A stretch of 5,001 bases of DNA from Pseudomonadota bacterium (GTDB lineage Bacteria > Pseudomonadota > Alphaproteobacteria > Acetobacterales > Acetobacteraceae): contig JAJYAF010000208.1 of the NCBI GenBank assembly GCA_021779655.1, forward strand, positions 1 through 5,001, written 5' to 3'. Both the position numbers and the translations under genes were made by a program. Under the pieces are notes generated by a model. That model worked only from the letters and a program-made list of their open reading frames with translations, was not told the DNA's origin and ran no database searches. Positions 1 through 5,001 of this stretch are shown in pieces (the stretch's first letter is position 1; each line of letters begins with the position of its first letter).

Positions 1-812
1 CCGCGCCGCCGCGCCAGAATATCGGCGAGCGGCAGGTTGCGGCCGAGTTCGAAGCCCAGCGAGAAATTGCGGCTCGTCGCGCCGGTGCAGGTGAGCAAAA
101 GATCGCCCAGGCCGGACAGGCCGGAGAGCGTTTCCGCCTTGCCGCCCAGCGCCAGCGCGAGCCGGGCGATTTCCGCGATCCCCCGCGTGATGAGCGCGGC
201 CCTGGCGTTTTCGCCGTAGCCCGCTCCCATGACCACGCCCGAGGCGATGGCAACGACATTCTTGGCGGCCCCGCCCAGGGCCGCGCCCACCATATCCGGG
301 CAGCCGTAAAGCCGGAGCGTGGCGCTGCGCAGATCGCGCATGAGCCGCGCCCGTAGCGGCGCTTCCGCCGCCGCCAGCACCGCCGCCGCCGGCAGGCCGG
401 CGGCGATCTCATACGCGAAATTCGGCCCGGTGAGGATCGCCACGGGCGTCTCCGGGCGCAATTCGCGTGCCAGCTCATGCGGCAGTTTCAGCGTCCCCGC
501 CTCCAGTCCCTTGCAGCACAGCACCAGCGGCGCCGGGCTTTCAGGGAGGGCGCGCAGCACGCCGCGCGCGTGCTGCACCGGAACGGCGAACAGCAGAAGC
601 CGCGCTTGCGGGAAGTCGCTGGCAAGCGTCAGCGACTCCGGCAGCACGCAGCCCGGCAGACGGGAATTCATCCGGGTTTTGCGCATCAGCGCGGCATGCC
701 CGGCATCGCGCGACCAGAGGCATACCCGCCGTCCCGCGCCGGCCTGCAGCACGGCAAGCGCGGTGCCCCAGGCGCCCGCGCCGATCACGCCGATATCGAA
801 ACTCTCATTCAT
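1..812 (-). CDS. gpsA: Glycerol-3-phosphate dehydrogenase [NAD(P)+], C-terminus beyond window
   Basis: This cytosolic enzyme reduces dihydroxyacetone phosphate to sn-glycerol 3-phosphate, the backbone for phospholipid synthesis. I translated 270 codons from ATG at 812-810 to the window edge without a stop; family members are usually about 330 residues, so roughly 60 are missing. The N-terminal Rossmann nucleotide-binding loop GAGAWGTALA is at residues 11-20. The catalytic-type lysine in CKG is K101. TGPNFAYEIAAGLP lies at about 128-141, and the second conserved lysine is K184 in GGAAKN. The substrate-binding stretch GENARAALITRG is at about 200-211, followed by GLSGLGDLLLTCTG at about 231-244. 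All key motifs are intact. The start codon lies inside the end of rlmJ, an 8-base overlap, with a weak purine run GAAAGA seven bases upstream, so it is probably expressed by translational coupling as the third gene of the tsaD operon. The identification is secure; only the C-terminus is unseen. Confidence 0.96.
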   Translation of the reverse strand, partial: MNESFDIGVIGAGAWGTALAVLQAGAGRRVCLWSRDAGHAALMRKTRMNSRLPGCVLPESLTLASDFPQARLLLFAVPVQHARGVLRALPESPAPLVLCCKGLEAGTLKLPHELARELRPETPVAILTGPNFAYEIAAGLPAAAVLAAAEAPLRARLMRDLRSATLRLYGCPDMVGAALGGAAKNVVAIASGVVMGAGYGENARAALITRGIAEIARLALALGGKAETLSGLSGLGDLLLTCTGATSRNFSLGFELGRNLPLADILARRR

Positions 813-1626
813 GGATCAATCTTTCAACCGGAACGCTCGCGCCCGCCTCTCCCAGCCCATCGCGCAGCGCCCGCAAAACCGGCGCCGCCTCCTCCTGGAA
901 GCCATAGGGCGGATTGACGATGAGCAGCCCGCAGCCGTTCAGCCTGGCGGGATTCACCGGCTCGCGCAGCAGCAATTCACAGGCGATGACATCGCGGATG
1001 GCGGAATGCTTCAGGGTTTCAAAAAAATCGCGCACCGGCGCGCGATGCTTGATGGGATACCACAGCGCGTAAAGCCCGCGCGGAAATTTCCGCCACGCGC
1101 CCGCAAGGCTTTCCGCCGCGATGGCGAATTCGTCCGGCTGTTCGAACGGCGGGTCGATCAGAATGAGCGCGCGGTTCTCCGGAGGCGGCAGAAACGCCCG
1201 CAGCGCGGCATACCCATCGCGCTCATGCACCGCGACGTTCCTGGTCATCTCTCCGGCGGCCATTTCCCGGCGCAGCGCCGCCGCCTCATCCCGGTGCAGT
1301 TCGCAGGCGATCAGCCGGTCCTGAGGGCGCAGCACGGAACGGATGATGACGGGCGATCCGGGATAGAGGCCAAGCGTCTCGATGCAGTTCAGATATTCGG
1401 CAAGCGCCTCGGGGCGGGCTTCCAGTAGCCTGCCGATTCCCTGCCGCCATTCGCCGGTCCGGCACGCGGCCTCGTCGGAGAGCGCGTAGCGCCCGCGCCC
1501 GGCATGGGTGTCGAGCGCGAGAAAGGGCTTCTCCTTCCGCCGCATCGCACGCAGCAGGATCAGCAGCAGGGCATGCTTGAAGCAATCGGCGAAATTGCCG
1601 GCATGAAAGGCATGGCGGTAATTCAT
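805..1626 (-). CDS. rlmJ: 23S rRNA (adenine-N6)-methyltransferase RlmJ
   Basis: RlmJ uses S-adenosylmethionine to methylate N6 of adenine 2030 (E. coli numbering) in 23S rRNA. The complete 273-residue protein is close to the 280 residues of E. coli RlmJ. The family-specific N-terminus NYRHAFHAGNFADCFKH (residues 2-18) holds the conserved Tyr, His and Lys positions. The SAM-binding loop region LDTHAGRGRY is at 38-47 and LYPGSP at 87-92. The catalytic tetrapeptide of N6-adenine methylases appears as DPPF at 158-161 (DPPY in E. coli). YALWYP at 186-191 and IVNPPY at 236-241 complete the pattern. Its ATG shares an ATGA with the tsaD stop; the nearest purine-rich motif, GGAG, is about 14 bases upstream, which is rather far, so coupling to tsaD is likely. 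The Phe for Tyr change in the catalytic motif is conservative and seen in other N6-adenine methylases. RlmJ is not one of the usual tsaD-gpsA neighbours as I know the family. Confidence 0.95.
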   Translation of the reverse strand: MNYRHAFHAGNFADCFKHALLLILLRAMRRKEKPFLALDTHAGRGRYALSDEAACRTGEWRQGIGRLLEARPEALAEYLNCIETLGLYPGSPVIIRSVLRPQDRLIACELHRDEAAALRREMAAGEMTRNVAVHERDGYAALRAFLPPPENRALILIDPPFEQPDEFAIAAESLAGAWRKFPRGLYALWYPIKHRAPVRDFFETLKHSAIRDVIACELLLREPVNPARLNGCGLLIVNPPYGFQEEAAPVLRALRDGLGEAGASVPVERLIHE

Positions 1627-2678
1627 GCCGGGGTTAGCGTCTCCAGCGCCCAGCGCGGGCGGCAGGGCGTGGAAAGCGGATCGGCGGCGCCCCTCGAAAG
1701 CCGCTCGATCGCCGCCCAGGCGACCATCACGGCGTTATCCGTACATAGCCGCAGCGGCGGCGCGATCAGCGCCTTGCCGTGGGCGGCGGCGGCTTCCGCA
1801 AGCCTCTGCCGCAGGCAGAGATTGGCGGCGACGCCGCCGGCGACGACGACGGCGCTGGCCTCCCGCAGAAGTTGCAGCGCATGGTCGAGCCGGTCCGCCA
1901 GAATATCGGCCACCGCCGCCTGAAAACCGGCGGCGATATCCGCCGCCAATTCGCGGGAGAGCGCGCCCTCATGCCGCGCCACCAGCTGCGCGATGGCGGT
2001 TTTCAGCCCGGAGAAGGAGAAATCGCACCCGGGGCGCCGCAGCAGCGGGCGGGGCAGGTCGAACCGGCGCGGATCGCCCGCGCGCGCCAGCGCCTCCAGC
2101 GCCGGGCCGCCCGGATAGGGCAGGCCGAGCAGTTTCGCGGTCTTGTCGAACGCCTCGCCCACCGCGTCGTCCAGCGTGCCGCCAAGCAGGCGGTAGCGGC
2201 CGACGTCCAGCACCGCCACGCATTGGCAATGCCCCCCGGAGAGCAGCAGCAGCAGGAACGGAAAACCGGGCTGCGCCGCGTTCAGCCCCGGGAGCCGGGC
2301 GCTCAGGGCATGGGCTTCCAGATGATTGATCGCGAGGTAGGGTTTGCGTGCGGCGAGCGCGGCACCCTTGGCAAAGCCGCTCCCCACCAGCAGGCCGCCG
2401 ATGAGGCCGGGGCCGGCCGTCGCGGCAATGGCGGCGAGATCGGGGTAATCAAGCCGCGCCTGCGCCATGGCATCCGCGACCATCGGCGCCAGGGCGCCAA
2501 GATGCGCCCTGGCGGCAATTTCCGGCACGACCCCACCATAGGGCGCATGATCGGCGATCTGGCTCAGCACCCGCTCCGCCAAAATCGCGCCATCGGCTGC
2601 CAGGATCGCGACGGCGGTTTCATCGCAGGAGCTTTCAATGCCAAGGACCGGACCTGAGGCGGCGGCTTTTCTTTCCAT
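1623..2678 (-). CDS. tsaD: tRNA N6-threonylcarbamoyladenosine transferase subunit TsaD
   Basis: TsaD, with TsaB and TsaE, transfers the threonylcarbamoyl group from threonylcarbamoyl-AMP to A37 of tRNAs that read ANN codons (t6A). From the chosen start the protein has 351 residues, normal for the ASKHA/Kae1 family. Motifs in order are LGIESSCDETAVA (12-24), HAPYGGVVPEIAARAH (44-59), TAGPGLIGGLLVG (87-99), the metal-binding NHLEAH with H119 and H123, SGGHCQ (147-152), DDAVGEAFDKTAKLLGLPYPGGP (170-192), FSFSGLKTA (220-228), AGGVAAN (280-286) and CTDNA with metal ligand D314. SGGHCQ replaces the commoner SGGHTQ. I chose the ATG at 2678-2676 because family proteins begin within a few residues of the LGIE motif. 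An in-frame ATG at 2717 would add 13 unconserved residues and overlap hemC by 16 bases, though it has a slightly better GGGA nine bases upstream. The stop overlaps the rlmJ start in ATGA. Function is certain; the start is moderately so. Confidence 0.96.
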   Translation of the reverse strand: MERKAAASGPVLGIESSCDETAVAILAADGAILAERVLSQIADHAPYGGVVPEIAARAHLGALAPMVADAMAQARLDYPDLAAIAATAGPGLIGGLLVGSGFAKGAALAARKPYLAINHLEAHALSARLPGLNAAQPGFPFLLLLLSGGHCQCVAVLDVGRYRLLGGTLDDAVGEAFDKTAKLLGLPYPGGPALEALARAGDPRRFDLPRPLLRRPGCDFSFSGLKTAIAQLVARHEGALSRELAADIAAGFQAAVADILADRLDHALQLLREASAVVVAGGVAANLCLRQRLAEAAAAHGKALIAPPLRLCTDNAVMVAWAAIERLSRGAADPLSTPCRPRWALETLTPA

Positions 2679-2701
2679 GGGCTTGGTTTTAGAGCAGCCG
2701 G
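2679..2701. promoter_or_regulatory. Compact divergent tsaD/hemC intergenic region
   Basis: Only 23 bases separate the chosen starts of tsaD (leftward) and hemC (rightward). The stretch from about 2667 to 2694 is visibly richer in T and A than its surroundings, which suits promoter DNA. AGAG at 2691-2694, seven bases before the hemC ATG, is the only plausible but weak ribosome-binding site for hemC. No clear site precedes tsaD. I cannot recognise convincing -35/-10 pairs in either direction. Any promoters must therefore overlap the first codons of the opposite gene or give very short or leaderless transcripts. This is an inference from spacing, not from a recognised motif. Confidence 0.4.
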
Positions 2702-3700
2702 ATGAATTCCGCGACATCCGAAGCGATCCCGAAAGTCGGGCCGCACCACCGGGGCTTGCCGCTGCGGGTGGGAACCCGCGGCTCGCCGCTGGCGCGGGCG
2801 CAAACCGCCAACTTTCTTGATCTGCTGCGGCGGTTCTGCCCGGTGCTGCGGGGCATGCGGGTGTTCGAGGAGCATGTCATCACCACCACCGGGGATAAGG
2901 TGCAGGACCGGGCGCTGGCGGAAATCGGTGGCAAGGGGCTGTTCGCCAAGGAAATCCATGAGGCCCTGGCGGAAGGCCGGATCGATCTCGCGGTGCACAG
3001 CCTGAAGGATCTGGAAACCGTTCTGCCGCCCGGCATCAGCCTGGCCTGCGCCCTCAAGCGCGAGGATGCGCGCGATGTGCTGGTGCTTCCCCCCCAGGCA
3101 TCCGGCCTCGATCCAACCGATCCTTACGGTGCCCTGGCGCAGGGAGCGCTGATCGGCACATCCTCCGTCCGGCGGCAGGCTCAGCTTAAACATGCGCGGC
3201 CGGATCTGCGGTTCACGCTGTTCCGGGGCAATATCGGCACGCGCCTGGAAAAAATCGCGGCGGGCGAGGTTTCGGCAACCCTGCTCGCCTACGCAGGATT
3301 GCGCAGGCTGGGCCTTGAGGACCGGGCCAGCCTGCCGCTCAGCCCCGAACTGATGGTGCCGGCCGCCTGCCAGGGAATCGTGGGCGTGACGATCCGCTCC
3401 GAGGATACCGAGCTGCACAGCCTGCTCGCCGCGATCGAGGACGCGGAAGCGCAAGCCGTGGCGACGGCGGAACGCGCGCTGCTCGCGGCGCTGGATGGCT
3501 CCTGCCGCACGCCCATTGGCGGCTATGCCAGGCTGCTGGACGATGGCAGCCTGCACATAACCGGCCTGGTCGCCCGGACCGATGGGTCGTTTCTGCTCAA
3601 GCGCGCGGCCACCGGCGGCAAGGCCGACGCCCAGCGTCTGGGCCGCGCGCTTGGTCTTGAGCTGAAAGCCGACAGCCCGGCCGACATCTTCGCGCCTTGA
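2702..3700 (+). CDS. hemC: Hydroxymethylbilane synthase (porphobilinogen deaminase)
   Basis: HemC polymerises four porphobilinogen molecules into hydroxymethylbilane in the cytosol, using a covalently bound dipyrromethane primer. The protein has 332 residues, slightly long for a family of about 310-320. Conserved blocks are LRVGTRGSPLARAQ (21-34), TTTGDKVQDRALAEIGGKGLFAKE (61-84), DLAVHSLKDLET (95-106, with D103 matching the catalytic Asp), KREDARDVLV (119-128), GTSSVRRQAQL (152-162, arginines contacting the growing chain), RGNIGTRL (175-182) and LDGSCRTPIGG (264-274), where C268 is the cofactor-attachment cysteine. The usual Gly before the conserved QG near residue 223 is a cysteine (AACQG). 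The first 18 residues are an unconserved extension; a TTG at 2756 would start the protein just before the first conserved block, but no ribosome-binding site supports it. The gene is first in a hemC-hemD-Mic60-like set, divergent from tsaD, with a 4-base overlap into hemD. Confidence 0.97.
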   Translation: MNSATSEAIPKVGPHHRGLPLRVGTRGSPLARAQTANFLDLLRRFCPVLRGMRVFEEHVITTTGDKVQDRALAEIGGKGLFAKEIHEALAEGRIDLAVHSLKDLETVLPPGISLACALKREDARDVLVLPPQASGLDPTDPYGALAQGALIGTSSVRRQAQLKHARPDLRFTLFRGNIGTRLEKIAAGEVSATLLAYAGLRRLGLEDRASLPLSPELMVPAACQGIVGVTIRSEDTELHSLLAAIEDAEAQAVATAERALLAALDGSCRTPIGGYARLLDDGSLHITGLVARTDGSFLLKRAATGGKADAQRLGRALGLELKADSPADIFAP

Positions 3701-4380
3701 AAGTGCTGATAACCCGGCCGGAGCCCGGCGCCTCGGCCACCGCGGAAACGCTCAGGCAGCGCGGCTTCATGCCGGTTCTGGCGCCCTGCCTCGTCATCCG
3801 GCCTTTGGCCCCCGAACTGCCGTTGAATCCGGCGGCCCTCGTGCTGACGAGCGGCCAGGCCATTGCCGCCCTGCCGGCCGGCTGGCGGGATATTCCCGCT
3901 TTCTGCGTGGGCGATGCCACCGCGGCGCGGCTGCGGGCGGCGGGGTTCGCCCGGGTGGAAAGCGCCGGCGGCAATGCCGGGGACCTGCTCCGCCTGGTTG
4001 CGGCGCGCCGGCTGCCGGGCACGCACCTGCTGGCCGTGGGCCAAAGGCAGGGAGAGCGCCTTGCCAGCGGTTTGCGGGCGGCGGGGATCGAGACGCAGCG
4101 GCTGGAAGTCTATGCCGCCGAGCCGGCCCACGCGCTGCCGGCAGCGATGCTGGACGCGCTTGCGCGAGGCGAGATCGGCACGGCCCTGTTCTATTCGGCG
4201 GAAAGTGCCGCCGCCTTTGCCCGGTTTGAGCCGCAAGGGCTTGCGCGGGTCACCGCGCTGGCGTTGAGCCCCGCCGTGGCGGCGGCGTTGCAAGGCTTGC
4301 CCTGGCGCGCGATCCGTGTCGCATTGGCGCCGAACGAAGGGGACCTGCTGGCATTGCTGAACGAGGCCGCCAACCGATGA
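3697..4380 (+). CDS. hemD: Uroporphyrinogen-III synthase
   Basis: HemD closes hydroxymethylbilane and inverts ring D to give uroporphyrinogen III, the step right after HemC and the branch point to haem, sirohaem and cobalamin. The protein has 227 residues, near the usual 230-260. The family is poorly conserved in sequence, but its two-lobed pattern is visible: ITRPEPGASATAETLRQRGF at about 5-24, LVLTSGQAIAAL at 48-59, a VGDATAARLRAAGF helix at 71-84, GNAGDLLRLV at 92-101, then the second-lobe signatures LEVYAAEP (136-143) and LFYSAESAAAFARF (164-177), and ALSPAVAAAL plus an APNEGDLLALL end. The start is a TTG overlapping the hemC stop in TTGA; a GTG two codons later (3703) is the alternative and would remove the overlap. 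No clear ribosome-binding site precedes either, so coupled translation from hemC is likely. The neighbouring hemC makes the assignment strong despite low family conservation. Confidence 0.92.
   Translation: MKVLITRPEPGASATAETLRQRGFMPVLAPCLVIRPLAPELPLNPAALVLTSGQAIAALPAGWRDIPAFCVGDATAARLRAAGFARVESAGGNAGDLLRLVAARRLPGTHLLAVGQRQGERLASGLRAAGIETQRLEVYAAEPAHALPAAMLDALARGEIGTALFYSAESAAAFARFEPQGLARVTALALSPAVAAALQGLPWRAIRVALAPNEGDLLALLNEAANR
4363..4366 (+). promoter_or_regulatory. Likely ribosome-binding site for the Mic60-like gene
   Basis: GAGG lies ten bases before the ATG at 4377, inside the last codons of hemD. It is the best Shine-Dalgarno match at any plus-strand start in the window and supports that ATG over the hemD-overlapping alternatives. 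The spacing is slightly long, so the assignment is tentative. Confidence 0.45.
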
Positions 4381-5001
4381 ACGAGAATGTGCCTTCTCCT
4401 GGGCCTCCTGGGCCTTCTGGGCCTGCCGAGCCGGAGCGGGTTCAAGCGCGGCAGCCGGAGAGACAACGGCGGCATATCTGGCCACTGGCGCTGGGCGCGG
4501 TTGGCTTCCTCGTCCTGGCCGCCGGAGAGGGCTACCTGTTGCGGTTGCAACAGCGGATGCCCGATTACGCTACCCCGGTCGCGGTGTTGCAGGCGCAGGT
4601 GGCGGCGTTGCAGCAATTCGCCATGCGCGCCCAGCCGGCGCCGGACAGCATCACCGTACAGGCCGATCTCGCGCAGAAATATGCCGATCTGAACGCCCAG
4701 GTCACCGCGCTGGTCGCGCAGTCGGCGGCCGATCACGCGGCGCTGCAACGGCTCGCCGCCGCCGACATGGATCTCGGCAAACTTACCGCCCGGATGACAC
4801 TGCTGGCCTGGCTTGAATCCGCCCGCATGGCGCTGGACGCCGGCCAGCCGCTGGGCGCCATTCCGGATGCACCGCCGGCACTCGCCCCGGCAGTCACCCA
4901 GGCCCTCGCCCGGTATGCCGACACACCGCCGCCCACCCAGGCGGCGCTGCTGCTGGCCTTCCCCGCGGCCGCGCGCGCCGCCGATATCCCCAGCGTGGAG
5001 A
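4377..5001 (+). CDS. Mic60/mitofilin-like membrane protein of the haem operon, partial
   Basis: This frame is open for 208 codons to the window edge with no stop, so the C-terminus is missing. Residues 1-33 are hydrophilic, rich in Pro, Arg and Gln, and include a short Gly-Pro repeat (8-16). A single transmembrane helix spans about 34-55 with arginines before it (R29, R31, R32), predicting a cytoplasmic N-terminus and periplasmic body. Residues about 66-138 are Ala, Gln and Leu rich with heptad-like spacing, consistent with a coiled coil. From about 140 on, TLLAWLESARMALDAGQPLGAI, a gap, then LARYAD and TQAALLLAFPAAARAA resemble the mitofilin-type C-terminal region (a helix with a G-x-P turn, then a PT..AL...F pattern). 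Known alphaproteobacterial Mic60 genes sit after hemC-hemD and before hemY, which this position matches. Mic60 shapes inner membranes at crista-like junctions. The start is an ATGA overlap with hemD. Family membership rests on topology plus synteny; I would not claim function from sequence alone. Confidence 0.75.
   Translation, partial: MNENVPSPGPPGPSGPAEPERVQARQPERQRRHIWPLALGAVGFLVLAAGEGYLLRLQQRMPDYATPVAVLQAQVAALQQFAMRAQPAPDSITVQADLAQKYADLNAQVTALVAQSAADHAALQRLAAADMDLGKLTARMTLLAWLESARMALDAGQPLGAIPDAPPALAPAVTQALARYADTPPPTQAALLLAFPAAARAADIPSVE
4397..4423 (+). repeat. Three-copy 9-bp in-frame tandem repeat
   Basis: The unit tcctgggcc occurs at 4397-4405 and 4406-4414, followed by a one-mismatch copy, ttctgggcc, at 4415-4423. 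It lies in the 5' end of the Mic60-like gene and encodes a Pro/Ser-Gly-Pro run (residues 8-16), giving a short collagen-like Gly-X-Y stretch before the transmembrane helix. Because the unit is a multiple of three, copy-number change would keep the frame. It is too short to call a real collagen domain; it is most likely a flexible spacer. Confidence 0.85.

Noticed and set aside
385..404. Perfect inverted repeat of 9-bp arms with a 2-base spacer
   Set aside because: It encodes an Ala/Gly/Pro stretch in gpsA; the loop is too short for a good hairpin, it has no T tract, and such palindromes are expected from GCC/GGC codons.
319..1428. Long open plus-strand frame opposite gpsA and rlmJ
   Set aside because: It is antisense to two genes with intact motifs, crosses their junction and encodes an Arg/Ala-rich sequence without recognisable domains. 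GC-rich codon bias on the real strand keeps stop codons rare on the other.
1779..2657. Long open plus-strand frame opposite tsaD
   Set aside because: Low-complexity Gly/Arg/Gln composition with no domain, fully antisense to a certain TsaD.
2667..2701. Candidate sigma-70 hexamers in the T/A-rich stretch before hemC and tsaD
   Set aside because: No -35/-10 pair with acceptable match and spacing could be read on either strand, so specific promoter boxes are not annotated.
2728..2740. Small hairpin (5-bp stem, 3-base loop) in the 5' end of hemC, considered as an operator or translational control element
   Set aside because: Too short to separate from chance in GC-rich DNA, with no known regulator motif and no T tract.
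2564..3556. Long open minus-strand frame opposite hemC
   Set aside because: Antisense to a HemC with all conserved blocks; composition is typical of a shadow frame.
3523..4485. Long open minus-strand frame opposite hemD
   Set aside because: Antisense to hemD and running across three genes; Arg/Gln-rich without motifs.
4387..4692. Plus-strand frame beginning with a hydrophobic LLGLLGL stretch resembling a signal peptide
   Set aside because: The hydrophobic run is only the 9-bp repeat read in another frame. The overlapping Mic60-like frame has the better start, ribosome-binding site and family features.

Overview
The window looks like ordinary core chromosome from a GC-rich alphaproteobacterium. 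The gene order and the protein wording, especially in HemC and TsaD, fit Rhodospirillales and perhaps Acetobacteraceae. That placement is inferred from remembered family patterns; no search was run. I see no mobile element, CRISPR array, tRNA or rRNA, and coding sequence covers nearly every base.

There are two tightly packed gene sets that diverge from a gap of about 23 bp near position 2690. The leftward (minus-strand) set is tsaD (tRNA t6A synthesis), rlmJ (23S rRNA m6A methyltransferase) and gpsA (NAD(P)-dependent glycerol-3-phosphate dehydrogenase; its C-terminus runs off the left edge). These genes overlap by 4 and 8 bases, so the set reads as one translation-plus-phospholipid housekeeping operon.

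The rightward (plus-strand) set is hemC (hydroxymethylbilane synthase), hemD (uroporphyrinogen-III synthase) and a membrane-anchored coiled-coil protein that is cut by the right edge. These also overlap, by 4 bases at each junction. HemC and HemD carry out consecutive steps of tetrapyrrole synthesis: porphobilinogen to hydroxymethylbilane to uroporphyrinogen III. The third protein has a proline-rich cytoplasmic N-terminus, one transmembrane helix, a periplasmic coiled coil and the beginning of a mitofilin-like C-terminal region. Its position after hemD matches the alphaproteobacterial homologue of mitochondrial Mic60, which is typically followed by hemY; hemY would lie just beyond the window.

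I did not find an undescribed system. The points most worth a second look are the Mic60-like gene with its short Gly-Pro repeat, the very compact divergent start region with ambiguous starts on both sides, the presence of rlmJ between tsaD and gpsA, and the non-ATG start of hemD.
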